A stretch of 64,000 nucleotides of DNA from Comamonas sp. GTDB taxonomy: Bacteria > Pseudomonadota > Gammaproteobacteria > Burkholderiales > Burkholderiaceae_C. The stretch covers positions 124,001 through 188,000 of the forward strand of contig JAJPEQ010000013.1 in assembly GCA_021166775.1 (NCBI GenBank), given 5' to 3'. This document shows, in pieces, positions 26,357 to 35,550 of this stretch. Positions within the stretch are counted from its first letter, which is position 1; every line of letters begins with the position of its first letter. Below the pieces are notes generated by a model. The model was not told the origin of the DNA. It saw only the letters and a list, made by a program, of their open reading frames with translations, and ran no database searches. The position numbers were made by a program, and so were the translations under genes.

Positions 26357-28669
26357 ATGCTGGGAGCAGACGCTCCGTTTCCCGCCTCGTGGCCCCCGCC
26401 CGGACGTTCCGGTGCGCGGGCGGCCGAACCCGATCTGAGCTTGCTCGATGAGCGCGACGAGTGGCAGGCGTTCAGCCGACCCCTGGGCGCCGGTGGCGGG
26501 CTGTGGGAATCCTTCGTGGCCTTCGAAGGCATGCATTGCGCGGCCTGCGCCATGACGCTGGAGCAGGTGCTGGGCCGTGTTCCAGGGGTGGTGCGGGTCG
26601 AGGTCAATGCCGCCAGTCAGCGCGGCCGCGTGATCTGGGACGAGCAGGTGGCTCGCCCTTCACGCTGGATGCGCGCCCTGGAAGGCAGCGGTTATGGCGT
26701 CTTGCCGGTGCAGGACATCGGTGCGGGTGCGCGCAGGCAAGCCGAGAGCCGACGCATGCTCTGGCGCCTGGGGGTTGCCGGCGTCTGCATGATGCAAGTG
26801 ATGATGTACGCGGTACCCGCCTACCTTGCCGAGCCCGGTGCGATGGCCCCCGATCTCGAGCACCTGCTGCGCTGGGCGCAGTGGGTGTTGTCGCTGCCGG
26901 TCATGCTTTTTTCCTGTCGGCCGTTTTTCAGTGCCGCGTGGCGCGACCTGCGCGGCAGGCGCATTGGCATGGATTTTCCGGTGGCACTGGGCATGCTGCT
27001 CACCTTCGTCGTCAGCAGCCTGGGTACGTTCGAGCCCGAGGGAGCGTTCGGGCACCAGGTGTATTTCGATTCGCTCACGATGTTCGTGTTCTTCCTGTTG
27101 GCGGGGCGCTGGCTTGAAGCGCGCCTGCGCGACCGCTCGGCCGGTGCGCTGGAGGCCCTGATGCATCGCCTGCCCGACAGCGTTGAACGTCGCGATGCCG
27201 ATGGATCCTGGCGGCGCGTGACGGCGCGGCGCGTGCGCGTCGGCGACGTGGTGCGCGTGCTGCCGGGCGCGGCCTTTGTGGCCGATGGCGAGGTGGTTGC
27301 GGGCATCACCACCGTGGATGAGGCGCTGCTCACGGGCGAGTCGCGACCGGTGGCGCGCGGCATGGGTGACGCGGTCATCGCCGGCAGTTACAACTTGGGT
27401 GCGCCGGTTCAGGTGCGCGTGGGCGCGGTCGGTCCACAGACGCGTTACGCCCACATCGTCGCGCTGATGGAACAGGCGGCCATCGGCAAGCCCGATCTGG
27501 CGCGCCTGGCCGATCGCGTGGCCAAGCCCTTTCTGGCCGTCGTGTTGCTGGCGGCGGCGTTGGCCGCAGCCTGGTGGTGGCCCATCGATCCGGCGCGTGC
27601 GGTGATGGTGGCGGTGGCCGTGCTCGTGGTGACTTGCCCCTGCGCCCTGTCGCTGGCCACGCCGGCGGCCATGCTCGCAAGCGCCGCTGCCATGGCGCGT
27701 CGCGGCATTCTGGTGCGGCGCCTGCAGGCGATCGAGACGCTGACGCAGGTCGATACGATGGTGTTCGACAAGACCGGCACGCTCACTTCCGACGCTTTCG
27801 TGCTCGTGGGCGTGCGCACGCGATCCGGCGTCACACGCGAGCAGGCGTTGACGCTCGCCGCCGCACTGGCGTGTCACAGCCTGCACCCGGTCTCGCGGGC
27901 CCTCGTCGCGGCGGCCGGCGGGTATGCGGTGGCCCAAGGGGTGCTGGAAACGGCAGGCCAGGGGCTGCAGGGCAGCCTGGAGGTGGCGGGCGTACCGGTT
28001 CTCCATCGGCTCGGATCGGCCGCTCTTTGCGGTGTGGCCGGAGGGCAGGCGGATCGGTCGCCCCAGGGGCCCGTGAGTCATCTGGCGGACGAGCAGGGGT
28101 GGCTCGCAAGTTTTGATTTTGAAGAGGACTTGCGCGGCGATGCCGCGCAGACCGTCGCCGCGTTGCGGGCGCAGGGGCTCGATTGCCGCCTCCTGTCGGG
28201 CGACCGCGACGCCACGGTCAGGCGCATCGGCCTGGTGGCGGGGATCGACGCTGCCATCGGAGACTGCACGCCGGATGACAAGCTGCGCCAGCTGCAGGCA
28301 CTGCACCGGCAGGGCCATCGTACCGCGATGGTCGGCGACGGGCTCAACGACGGCCCGGTGCTTGCGGCGGCGCACGTGTCCTTTGCCTTCGGGCGGGCGG
28401 TGCCGTTGGCGCAGGCGCGCTCGGATTTCGTGGTTCTGGGTGAGCAGCTCATGCCGCTGGCATGGGCACATCGGTACGCCCGGCGGACGATGGACGTCGT
28501 CAGGCAGAACCTGGGCTGGGCGCTTTTTTACAACGCCGCGGCCCTGCCGCTGGCGGTGCTGGGCTTCATGCCGGCCTGGGCTGCGGGCCTGGGCATGGCG
28601 GCCAGCTCGCTGCTGGTGGTGGCCAATGCGATGCGCCTGAATCGCGAGGATCGATCGGAGAACGCCTGA
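26357..28669 (+). CDS. ccoI: Copper-translocating P-type ATPase CcoI
   Basis: A 770-residue P1B-type ATPase required to load copper for cbb3 oxidase assembly. An N-terminal heavy-metal-associated domain carries GMHCAAC (Cys61, Cys64). About eight transmembrane helices follow, with the ion-channel CPC motif at about residue 427 (VVTCPCALSLATPAA). The actuator loop has LLTGES, phosphorylation site DKTGTLTS is at about 471, and the hinge MVGDGLNDGPVL at about 659. The ATG at 26357 follows AGGA; an in-frame TTG at 26315 is less likely. It overlaps ccoS by one base. Confidence 0.95.
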   Translation: MLGADAPFPASWPPPGRSGARAAEPDLSLLDERDEWQAFSRPLGAGGGLWESFVAFEGMHCAACAMTLEQVLGRVPGVVRVEVNAASQRGRVIWDEQVARPSRWMRALEGSGYGVLPVQDIGAGARRQAESRRMLWRLGVAGVCMMQVMMYAVPAYLAEPGAMAPDLEHLLRWAQWVLSLPVMLFSCRPFFSAAWRDLRGRRIGMDFPVALGMLLTFVVSSLGTFEPEGAFGHQVYFDSLTMFVFFLLAGRWLEARLRDRSAGALEALMHRLPDSVERRDADGSWRRVTARRVRVGDVVRVLPGAAFVADGEVVAGITTVDEALLTGESRPVARGMGDAVIAGSYNLGAPVQVRVGAVGPQTRYAHIVALMEQAAIGKPDLARLADRVAKPFLAVVLLAAALAAAWWWPIDPARAVMVAVAVLVVTCPCALSLATPAAMLASAAAMARRGILVRRLQAIETLTQVDTMVFDKTGTLTSDAFVLVGVRTRSGVTREQALTLAAALACHSLHPVSRALVAAAGGYAVAQGVLETAGQGLQGSLEVAGVPVLHRLGSAALCGVAGGQADRSPQGPVSHLADEQGWLASFDFEEDLRGDAAQTVAALRAQGLDCRLLSGDRDATVRRIGLVAGIDAAIGDCTPDDKLRQLQALHRQGHRTAMVGDGLNDGPVLAAAHVSFAFGRAVPLAQARSDFVVLGEQLMPLAWAHRYARRTMDVVRQNLGWALFYNAAALPLAVLGFMPAWAAGLGMAASSLLVVANAMRLNREDRSENA

Positions 28670-28806
28670 TGGACATTCTTTACCTGCTCATTCCCCTGTC
28701 GGTGGTGCTGGCCCTCCTGATCGTGGGCGCACTGGCCTGGGCCATCTTCGGCGGCCAATTCGAGGATCTGGAACGTGAGGGGGGACGGATTCTCGAGAAT
28801 GATTGA
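28669..28806 (+). CDS. ccoS: cbb3-type cytochrome oxidase assembly protein CcoS
   Basis: A 45-residue protein with one transmembrane helix (about residues 4-28, LLIPLSVVLALLIVGALAWA) and the family tail FGGQFEDLEREGGRIL. CcoS is needed for cofactor insertion into CcoN. Its ATG overlaps the ccoI stop (TGATG). It is too short for most ORF filters. Confidence 0.93.
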   Translation: MDILYLLIPLSVVLALLIVGALAWAIFGGQFEDLEREGGRILEND

Positions 28807-28816
28807 GCTATGTCAA
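28803..28816 (+). promoter_or_regulatory. Candidate FNR/ANR box for ccoNOQP
   Basis: TTGAG-CTAT-GTCAA matches TTGAT-N4-ATCAA in 8 of 10 positions, overlapping the ccoS stop codon. A GATAAT -10 element at 28838-28843 puts the start point near 28851, so the box is centred at about -41.5, the classic class II FNR position. Confidence 0.65.
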
Positions 28817-28837
28817 ATTGACCATGTCAGTCCTATG

Positions 28838-28843
28838 GATAAT
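28838..28843 (+). promoter_or_regulatory. Candidate -10 element of the ccoN promoter
   Basis: GATAAT (5/6 to TATAAT) lies 21 bases after the FNR-like box and 29 bases before the ccoN start codon. Confidence 0.55.
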
Positions 28844-28871
28844 CGGCAAGAGCATTAGAGGAAACCCTTAG

Positions 28872-30311
28872 ATGAATACAGCGAACAACTCCGTGCCGAC
28901 GTACAACGACAAGGTGGTCCGCCAGTTTTCGGTCACGACCGTGGTCTGGGGTGTGATCGGTATGCTGGTTGGCGTGATCGCCGCGGCGCAACTGGCTTGG
29001 CCTGAGCTCAATTTCGGCGTTCCATGGTTCAGTTACGGGCGCCTGCGGCCCCTGCACACCAACGGGGTCATCTTCGCCTTTGGGGGTTCGGCGCTGATCG
29101 GCACCTCGCTTTATGTGGTGCAGCGTACCTGCCAGGCCAGGCTTTTTGGTGGCAATGCTCTGTCGGCCTTCGTGTTCTGGGGCTGGCAGCTGGCCTTGGT
29201 GAGCGCGGTCATCACCTTGCCGATGGGGATCACGTCCTCGAAGGAATACGCCGAGCTCGAGTGGCCGATCGATCTTTTGATCACCCTCGTCTGGGTCGCC
29301 TACGCCATCGTGTTCTTTGGCACCATTGCCCGGCGCAAGATGAGCCACATCTACGTGGCCAACTGGTTCTATGGCGCGTTCATCATCGCCATCGCCCTGC
29401 TGCATGTCGGCAACAGCGTCGAGATGCCGGTGGGCTGGTTCAAGTCCTACTCGGCCTACGCCGGGGTGCAGGATGCGATGGTGCAGTGGTGGTATGGCCA
29501 CAATGCCGTAGGTTTCCTGCTGACGGCGGGCTTTCTGGGGATGATGTACTACTTCATCCCGAAGGCCGCCCAGCGCCCGATCTACAGCTACCGCCTGTCC
29601 ATCGTGCACTTTTGGGCGCTGATCTTCACTTACATGTGGGCGGGCCCCCACCATCTTCACTACACGGCGTTGCCCGACTGGACGCAATCGGTGGGCATGG
29701 TGTTTTCCATCATCCTTCTGGCCCCGAGCTGGGGCGGGATGATCAACGGCATCATGACGCTCTCGGGCGCCTGGCACAAGCTGCGCACCGACCCCATCAT
29801 CCGTTTCATGGTCGTGTCGCTGTCGTTCTACGGCATGGCGACCTTCGAGGGCTCGTTGCTGTCGATCAAGACCATGAATGCGCTGAGCCACTACACCGAC
29901 TGGACGATAGGCCACGTGCATTCGGGGGCGTTGGGCTGGGTGGGCTTCATCACCATGGGCTCGCTGTACTGGCTGATCCCGCGCCTGTACGGCCGCACCA
30001 GCATGTATTCGACGCGCGCCATCGAGCTGCACTTCTGGATTTCCACCCTGGGCATCGTGCTCTACATCGCCTCGATGTGGATCGCGGGCGTGATGCAGGG
30101 CCTGATGTGGCGCGCGGTCAATGACGATGGCACGCTCACCTATGCCTTCGTCGAAGGCGTGAAGGCCACCTACCCGTTCTACGTGGTGCGCCTGGTGGGC
30201 GGGCTGATGTACCTGAGCGGCATGCTCATCATGCTGTGGAACGTGCTCAAGACCATGAACGCGGGGCGCGCACCCGTGGTCAGCGTCCCGCCCATGGTGG
30301 CGCACGCCTGA
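28872..30311 (+). CDS. ccoN: cbb3-type cytochrome c oxidase subunit I
   Basis: A 479-residue catalytic subunit with about 12 transmembrane helices, holding heme b and the high-spin heme b3-CuB centre of this high-affinity terminal oxidase. Ligand motifs are [14 protein letters not shown] (heme b His), [10 protein letters not shown] and [14 protein letters not shown] (CuB His residues), and [14 protein letters not shown] (heme ligands). Length fits CcoN (about 475). AGAGGAAAC precedes the ATG. It is first in ccoNOQP and reads from its own FNR-type promoter. Confidence 0.97.
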   Translation: MNTANNSVPTYNDKVVRQFSVTTVVWGVIGMLVGVIAAAQLAWPELNFGVPWFSYGRLRPLHTNGVIFAFGGSALIGTSLYVVQRTCQARLFGGNALSAFVFWGWQLALVSAVITLPMGITSSKEYAELEWPIDLLITLVWVAYAIVFFGTIARRKMSHIYVANWFYGAFIIAIALLHVGNSVEMPVGWFKSYSAYAGVQDAMVQWWYGHNAVGFLLTAGFLGMMYYFIPKAAQRPIYSYRLSIVHFWALIFTYMWAGPHHLHYTALPDWTQSVGMVFSIILLAPSWGGMINGIMTLSGAWHKLRTDPIIRFMVVSLSFYGMATFEGSLLSIKTMNALSHYTDWTIGHVHSGALGWVGFITMGSLYWLIPRLYGRTSMYSTRAIELHFWISTLGIVLYIASMWIAGVMQGLMWRAVNDDGTLTYAFVEGVKATYPFYVVRLVGGLMYLSGMLIMLWNVLKTMNAGRAPVVSVPPMVAHA

Positions 30312-30340
30312 AGTCCGCTCGACGAAAGAGAAGCAACGAC

Positions 30341-30958
30341 ATGGCTCAAGAAGAAATCCGCGGCCACGCCCGCATCGAAACCAACAATTTCCTGATGATC
30401 GTGCTGGTGCTGCTGGTGGTGGCCATCGGCGGATTGGTGGAAATCGTCCCGCTGTTTTTCCAGAAATCGACCACGCAGCCGATCGATGGCCTGAAGCCCT
30501 ACACCGCGCTGCAGGTCGTGGGACGCGACATCTACATTCGCGAAGGCTGCAACAACTGCCACTCGCAGATGATCCGCTCGCTGCAGCACGAGTCGCTGCG
30601 TTACGGACCGGTGTCCGTCGCGGGGGAATATGTCTATGACCACCCGCATCTGTGGGGCAGCAAGCGCACCGGGCCCGATCTGGCGCGTGTGGGGGGGCGC
30701 TACAGCGATGACTGGCATGCGGTGCACCTGAACAATCCGCGTGCGGTGGTGCCCGAATCGAACATGCCGGCCTATCCATGGCTTGAAAAGACGCCTGCCG
30801 ACAGCACGAGCATTCAGGCGCACCTGCGCGGTTTGCGTGCGTTGGGAGCGCCGTATACCGACGAAGAGATCGCCAAGGCCCCGGCGGAAGTCGAGGGCAG
30901 GAACGAGCTGCAGGCCTTGATCGCCTACCTGCAGGGCCTGGGCATTCACCGCAAATAA
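30341..30958 (+). CDS. ccoO: cbb3-type cytochrome c oxidase subunit II
   Basis: A 205-residue membrane-anchored mono-heme cytochrome c subunit. One N-terminal transmembrane helix (about residues 18-40) precedes a periplasmic heme domain with REGCNNCHSQMIR (CNNCH at 70-74). SNMPAYPWL supplies the axial Met. The ATG at 30341 is 29 bases after the ccoN stop; the longer open frame starting inside ccoN is not family-like. Confidence 0.96.
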   Translation: MAQEEIRGHARIETNNFLMIVLVLLVVAIGGLVEIVPLFFQKSTTQPIDGLKPYTALQVVGRDIYIREGCNNCHSQMIRSLQHESLRYGPVSVAGEYVYDHPHLWGSKRTGPDLARVGGRYSDDWHAVHLNNPRAVVPESNMPAYPWLEKTPADSTSIQAHLRGLRALGAPYTDEEIAKAPAEVEGRNELQALIAYLQGLGIHRK

Positions 30959-30975
30959 GCAGCGAGGAACACACC

Positions 30976-31158
30976 ATGGATGCTGAATGGCTGCACAGCC
31001 TGTACACGGTGCTGGCTTTCGTCACCTTTGTCGTGATTGGCCTGTGGGCCTGGTCGGCGCGCAATCGCGCCGGTTTTGAAGAGGCCGCGCGCCTGCCTCT
31101 TCTGGACGACGACATGCCCGCGAAGCGGGTGGGCGCCTCACGGGAAGACAAAGCATGA
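30976..31158 (+). CDS. ccoQ: cbb3-type cytochrome oxidase subunit CcoQ
   Basis: A 60-residue single-helix protein. The helix spans about residues 7-28 (SLYTVLAFVTFVVIGLWAW) and is followed by a polar tail with LPLLDDD, as in FixQ/CcoQ. It stabilises the CcoP-CcoNO complex. AGCGAGGA precedes the ATG and the 3' end overlaps ccoP by four bases. Confidence 0.93.
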   Translation: MDAEWLHSLYTVLAFVTFVVIGLWAWSARNRAGFEEAARLPLLDDDMPAKRVGASREDKA

Positions 31159-32078
31159 GTGATTTCACGAGCAGTTTCTGGTCCCTCTACGTGGCCGGCA
31201 TCACGCTGGTCGGCGTTCTGGCCTGTGTGGCCTTGCTGTGGTGGACTCTCCGGATGAATGCCGAAGTCGACCCGGATGCATCCACGGGCCATGTCTGGGA
31301 TGGCGATCTGGCTGAAAAGAACAATCCACTGCCACGTTGGTGGGTCATGATGTTCGCCATCAGCTGCGTGTTCGCCCTGCTGTATCTGGCGCTGTATCCG
31401 GGGCTGGGTACCTACGACGGCACGCTGGGTTGGACGCAGGAAGGCCAGCACGCGAAGGAGTTGCGGGACTATGAAGCCAGGATCGCCCCCATCTACGCGG
31501 CCTTTGCAGACCGGAGCGTGGAGCAGTTGGCCAAGGACGCGAATGCGCGCGCCATTGGCGATCGATTGTTCATGAACAACTGCGCGCAATGCCACGGCAG
31601 CGACGCGCGTGGCAGCAAGGGATTTCCCAACCTGATGGATGCGCACTGGAACTGGGGCGGCACGCCCGATGCCGTTCTTGAGACGATCACGGATGGACGC
31701 GTTGGCATGATGCCGCCCATGGCCGCCGCCGTGGGCTCTGCGGACGATGTGCGCGCCGTGGCGAATTACGTGATGAGCCTCTCGGGCGGCAAGCATGACG
31801 CCGCGTTGGCCACGGCCGGACGTGGGAAGTTCGGCGAGGTCTGCGCCGCCTGCCACGGGCCGGATGGCAAGGGCACCCCGGCGCTGGGGGCGCCGAACCT
31901 GACCGATGGCGTTTTCACGCACGGCCCGGACAACGAGGCGCATGTGATCGACATGATCAACAACGGCAAGACGGCGCAGATGCCCGCGTGGAAGGAGAAA
32001 TTCTCGCCCGAGCAGTTGCGCGTGCTGGCGGCCTACGTCTGGGGGCTGGGCGGCGGCCAGCCCGCGGGGGCGCAGTGA
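31155..32078 (+). CDS. ccoP: cbb3-type cytochrome c oxidase subunit III (di-heme)
   Basis: A 307-residue membrane-bound diheme cytochrome c that passes electrons to CcoO/CcoN. Two N-terminal transmembrane helices (about residues 8-32 and 62-82) are followed by two c-type heme domains with CAQCH at 143-147 and CAACH at 230-234. GMMPPMAAA and AQMPAWKEKF supply Met ligands. It overlaps ccoQ by four bases (ATGA). Confidence 0.96.
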   Translation: MSDFTSSFWSLYVAGITLVGVLACVALLWWTLRMNAEVDPDASTGHVWDGDLAEKNNPLPRWWVMMFAISCVFALLYLALYPGLGTYDGTLGWTQEGQHAKELRDYEARIAPIYAAFADRSVEQLAKDANARAIGDRLFMNNCAQCHGSDARGSKGFPNLMDAHWNWGGTPDAVLETITDGRVGMMPPMAAAVGSADDVRAVANYVMSLSGGKHDAALATAGRGKFGEVCAACHGPDGKGTPALGAPNLTDGVFTHGPDNEAHVIDMINNGKTAQMPAWKEKFSPEQLRVLAAYVWGLGGGQPAGAQ

Positions 32079-32148
32079 CCGGCTGGAGTCCTCGGCTTTC
32101 ACGGAGGCGCACGGCGTATCCTTGTCGTGCGCCTGACGGATATTGACG

Positions 32149-33537
32149 ATGTCGGCCGTCGGCACCGCTGCTGCAGTTCAGGGGCACGGGAAGATCTACC
32201 CGCGTACCGCCAAGGGCATCTACACCCGCTGGCGCTGGTTCTTCGTCTTCGCGACGCAGCTGTTCTTCTACGGCATGCCGTGGCTGCAGTGGGGTGGGCG
32301 CCAGGCGATGCTGTTCGACATCGATGCGCGGCGCTTCTACATTTTCGGGCTGGTGCTGTACCCTCAGGACGTGTTCTACCTGGCGGCGCTGCTCATTCTC
32401 TCGGCGTTGCTGCTGTTTCTGTTCACCGCCATGGCCGGGCGCCAATGGTGCGGCTATGCGTGCCCCCAGACGGTCTACACGGAGATTTTCCTCTGGGTGG
32501 AGGAAAAATTCGAAGGAAGCCGGGCGCAGCGCATGCGGCTGGACGCCGCGCCTTTGTCCTGGAACAAGCTCTGGCGCAAGGCGGGCAAGCACCTGGTCTG
32601 GATCGCCATCGGGCTGTGGACGGGGTTCACCTTCGTTGGCTATTTCACGCCCATCCGTGAGCTCGCAACGAGCGTCGTGGCCTTTTCGGTGGGGCCGTGG
32701 GCGCTGTTCTGGGTGCTGTTCTATGGCTTTGCGACCTGGGGCAATGCGGGCTTCATGCGCGAACAGGTCTGCAAGTACATGTGCCCCTATGCGCGCTTTC
32801 AGGGCGCGATGTTCGACCGCGACACGCTCATCGTCACCTACGTGAAAAAGCGGGGTGACCCGCGCGGCAAGCGGTCGAAGAAGGCCGATCCCCATACCTT
32901 GGGGCTGGGCGATTGCATCGACTGCACCCTGTGCGTGCAGGTCTGCCCGACCGGTATCGACATTCGCGACGGGCTGCAGTACGAATGCATCAGCTGCGCC
33001 GCCTGCATCGACGCCTGTGACGAGGTGATGGATACCATGGGTTATCCGCGCGGCCTGATCCGCTATTCGACGGAAGCGGCGATCGCAGGCGACTGGAGCC
33101 GACGCGACATTTTGCGGCGTGTGCTGCGCCCGCGAGTGTTGATCTATTCGACCATCCTGGCGGTCGCGGTGGTGGTCTTCGTCACCAGCCTGTGGGTGCG
33201 CACGCCCTTCAAGGTGGACGTGATGCGTGACCGGGCGACGCTGGCGCGGCTGGTCAAGGGCGGGGAGATCGAGAACATCTACCGTATCCACATCATGAAT
33301 GCGACCGAGCGGGAGCAGCGGTTCACCCTGGGCGTGGAAGGCTTGCCCGGGTTGACACTGGCGGAAGGCACCGAGGCGGCCGTGACGGTGGCGCCCGAGC
33401 AGTCCACATCGATCCCGGTGCAACTGCGCCTGCCGTATGGCACGGCGGCGGCCGGCTCCCACAGGTTCGACTTCGTCGTGAGCGCACCCGGGGTAGGGCA
33501 TGTTCGGGAAAAGTCCGTGTTCCTCGTGCCGCATTGA
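32149..33537 (+). CDS. ccoG: Cytochrome c oxidase accessory protein CcoG (RdxA/FixG family)
   Basis: A 462-residue membrane ferredoxin-like protein involved in copper delivery to cbb3 oxidase. About five transmembrane helices, a CPQTVYTE motif (GYACPQTVYTEIFLWVEEKF region), and QVCKYMCPYARFQG are seen. Two [4Fe-4S] motifs, CIDCTLCVQVCPTGIDIRDG and CISCAACIDACDEVM, lie at about residues 260-300. A periplasmic Ig-like C-domain ends the protein. I chose the ATG at 32149; a TTG at 32143 is also in frame. Confidence 0.95.
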   Translation: MSAVGTAAAVQGHGKIYPRTAKGIYTRWRWFFVFATQLFFYGMPWLQWGGRQAMLFDIDARRFYIFGLVLYPQDVFYLAALLILSALLLFLFTAMAGRQWCGYACPQTVYTEIFLWVEEKFEGSRAQRMRLDAAPLSWNKLWRKAGKHLVWIAIGLWTGFTFVGYFTPIRELATSVVAFSVGPWALFWVLFYGFATWGNAGFMREQVCKYMCPYARFQGAMFDRDTLIVTYVKKRGDPRGKRSKKADPHTLGLGDCIDCTLCVQVCPTGIDIRDGLQYECISCAACIDACDEVMDTMGYPRGLIRYSTEAAIAGDWSRRDILRRVLRPRVLIYSTILAVAVVVFVTSLWVRTPFKVDVMRDRATLARLVKGGEIENIYRIHIMNATEREQRFTLGVEGLPGLTLAEGTEAAVTVAPEQSTSIPVQLRLPYGTAAAGSHRFDFVVSAPGVGHVREKSVFLVPH

Positions 33538-33541
33538 GCCC

Positions 33542-33838
33542 ATGCGCGCGGCGGCTCCCGATCCCCTGGCCCAGCCGTGGTGGCGTTGCGGCTACCTGTG
33601 GCTCATCATCGGCCTGACGCTGGCCGCCGTGGTGGCCGCCGGCGTGACGCTGTACCTGGCGATGCAGGTGCCGGCGCTGCCCGCTGTGCCAGCGCACGAA
33701 GGTGCCGCGGCAGCGCACGGGCACGACGATGCGCTCGAACCTGCGCTGCAGGCCCGAAACCGCACCAGCAGCCGCAATGCCCGGGACATGGGCGCCCAGC
33801 GCGGGCCGTCGCAACCCGAGGCCGACCCGGGACGATAG
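33542..33838 (+). CDS. Short FixH/CcoH-like membrane protein
   Basis: A 98-residue protein with one transmembrane helix (about residues 19-41) preceded by PLAQPWWRCGYLWLIIG, which resembles the start of FixH/CcoH. It is shorter than typical FixH (about 150) and lacks the extracytoplasmic beta domain; instead it has an Ala/His-rich tail. Position four bases after ccoG supports a role in cbb3 assembly. I infer the FixH relation from position and the N-terminal block. Confidence 0.7.
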   Translation: MRAAAPDPLAQPWWRCGYLWLIIGLTLAAVVAAGVTLYLAMQVPALPAVPAHEGAAAAHGHDDALEPALQARNRTSSRNARDMGAQRGPSQPEADPGR

Positions 33839-33860
33839 TTCACACAAGCAGGAGACAGGC

Positions 33861-34124
33861 ATGTACGGCAGACGGCTCACATGGATTGCATGGCCCGCCT
33901 TTCTGGTGGCGGGCGTGCTGGAGGCGATGGTGTTCGCCGTGCTCGATCCCGAGACGCTGACCCTGCTGGGCCGGCAGGTGGACTGGTCGCGCTACACGGT
34001 GTATTCGGTCACGTTCCTGATCTTCTGGTGCATGTTCATGCTGTGCAGCGCCATGACGCTGCAGTTGGCGGATTCGTCAGCGCAGGTCAATGCCCGTCTG
34101 CACCGCCCGGATCTGCCTGAGTGA
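33861..34124 (+). CDS. Small hypothetical membrane protein at the end of the cco cluster
   Basis: An 87-residue protein with two predicted transmembrane helices (about residues 9-30 and 47-68) and a polar C-terminus. A good AGGAGAC site precedes the ATG, 22 bases after the FixH-like gene, so it is probably the last cistron of the cco transcript. I do not recognise a named family. Confidence 0.75.
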   Translation: MYGRRLTWIAWPAFLVAGVLEAMVFAVLDPETLTLLGRQVDWSRYTVYSVTFLIFWCMFMLCSAMTLQLADSSAQVNARLHRPDLPE

Positions 34125-34237
34125 AGTGGGGGTTGACAGGTGCGGGGGCGATGGCGCTGACGCCAGTGGGGCCTGGGGTGCGCCGATAGAATCGCCAGAC
34201 CGAACGCAGCCGTGCTGCGCCTCACCAGGGTTTACGC

Positions 34238-35269
34238 ATGCAAGAGTCTCCACGCCCGGCACCGGGCACGAAGTTCACCAGCCGCCAGGGCACGCGCGCC
34301 ATCAAGGACGGCGTCAAACCGAGCGAGCTCACCACCCTTCCTAATGCAGAACGCAAGCCCGCCTGGCTGCGCGTGCATGTGCCCAACGGCGCCAAGTATC
34401 AGCAAATCAAGGAAATCGTGGAGTCGCACAAGCTCTCCACGGTCTGCGCCGAGTCCAAGTGCCCCAACATCGCCGAGTGCTGGGGGCGCGGCACGGCCAC
34501 GCTCATGCTCATGGGATCGGTGTGTACGCGCGCCTGCAAGTTCTGCTCGGTGAGCACCGGCAACCCCAACGGCTGGCTCGATCCGCTGGAGCCGGTGAAC
34601 GTGGCCGATGCGGTGGCGCTGATGCAGCTCAAGTACGTGGTGCTCACCTCGGTGGACCGCGACGACCTCAAGGACCTGGGCGCGGGGCACTACGCGGCCT
34701 GCATCCGCGAGATCCACAAGCGCATGCCCGATACCGCGGTGGAGGCGCTGACGCCCGACTTTCAGGGCCGGCACGAACTGGTGGCGAAGGTGGTCGATGC
34801 GGGCCTGGCGACCTACGCGCAGAACCTGGAGACGGTGCGCCGCCTCACGCACCCGGTGCGCGACCCGCGCGCGGGCTACGAGCAGACGCTGGACGTGCTC
34901 AAGTTCGCCAAGAGCCACTCGCCGCAGACCATCACCAAGACCAGCATCATGCTGGGCTTGGGCGAGACCGACGAAGAGATTGAAGAGACGCTGGACGACA
35001 TCCGCGCGGCCGATGTCGACATCGTGACCATGGGCCAGTACATGCGCCCGACGCAGAATCATCTGCCGGTGGCGCGCTATGTGTCGCCTGATCAGTTCGC
35101 GCGCTACCGCGAGATCGGCCTGTCCAAGGGTTTTCTCGAAGTGGTGGCCGGGCCGTTCGTGCGTTCGAGCTACCGAGCCGAGCGTGTGCTCGAGCACAAC
35201 AACGTGGGCCTGGACGAAGACCTGCTGGAGAGCATCCGCAACTCGGCCACCAACGCCATGCGCTGCTGA
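34238..35269 (+). CDS. lipA: Lipoyl synthase
   Basis: A 343-residue radical-SAM enzyme that inserts two sulfurs into octanoyl groups of lipoyl domains. The auxiliary cluster motif [12 protein letters not shown] and the radical-SAM motif CTRACKFC are both present. [31 protein letters not shown]-type blocks, and the C-terminal RSSYRAER serine that ligates the auxiliary cluster are also present. Length is normal (about 320-340). lipB, the usual upstream partner, is not adjacent; the cco cluster is upstream instead. Confidence 0.97.
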   Translation: MQESPRPAPGTKFTSRQGTRAIKDGVKPSELTTLPNAERKPAWLRVHVPNGAKYQQIKEIVESHKLSTVCAESKCPNIAECWGRGTATLMLMGSVCTRACKFCSVSTGNPNGWLDPLEPVNVADAVALMQLKYVVLTSVDRDDLKDLGAGHYAACIREIHKRMPDTAVEALTPDFQGRHELVAKVVDAGLATYAQNLETVRRLTHPVRDPRAGYEQTLDVLKFAKSHSPQTITKTSIMLGLGETDEEIEETLDDIRAADVDIVTMGQYMRPTQNHLPVARYVSPDQFARYREIGLSKGFLEVVAGPFVRSSYRAERVLEHNNVGLDEDLLESIRNSATNAMRC

Positions 35270-35271
35270 CC

Positions 35272-35297
35272 CTGAACCGCCGGTTCAGAACTTTTTT
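35272..35297 (+). terminator. Rho-independent terminator of lipA
   Basis: CTGAACC and GGTTCAG form a perfect seven-base stem with a GCC loop, followed by AAC and six T. It overlaps the 3' end of the small convergent gene. Confidence 0.8.
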
Positions 35298-35521
35298 GCC
35301 GCGAAGTCCCAGGGCTGCGCATCCTTGAGCCATTCGCGCAGCGCGTCATCGGCGAGTTGCGCGAGCTCGTCCTCGGCCTGAGGCAGGGTGTCGGCGGCCA
35401 TCTGCTTTTGCAGAATGTCGCCACCGTCCAGACGGCTGAAAATGAGCAGCATCTGCCCGTAGGAGGCATAAAGCGGCGCGGCCTGCCAGTGCCGCCCTTG
35501 GGCGTCGTGAAACTCTCTCAT
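35285..35521 (-). CDS. Small conserved hypothetical protein
   Basis: A 78-residue soluble protein, starting MREFHDAQGRHWQAAPLYAS and ending DAQPWDFAAKKF. It has no signal peptide, membrane segment or recognised motif. I chose the start at 35521 because the more upstream frame overlaps folA. It lies 29 bases downstream of folA on the same strand, so it is probably co-transcribed with it. Function is unknown. Confidence 0.7.
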   Translation of the reverse strand: MREFHDAQGRHWQAAPLYASYGQMLLIFSRLDGGDILQKQMAADTLPQAEDELAQLADDALREWLKDAQPWDFAAKKF

Positions 35522-35550
35522 GGCGTGCCTGTGGTGAAGATGTCCTGACC

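Noticed and set aside
28833-32165. An 1110-codon open frame antisense to ccoNOQP
   Set aside because: It mirrors four well-supported cco genes, is rich in His/Arg/Ala as expected for the complement of high-GC coding DNA, and shows no family motif.
34125-34237. A lipB gene or a strong promoter upstream of lipA
   Set aside because: No lipB similarity is found. A TTGACA at 34133 has no -10 at 16-18 bases, and a TAGAAT at 34186 has no matching -35.
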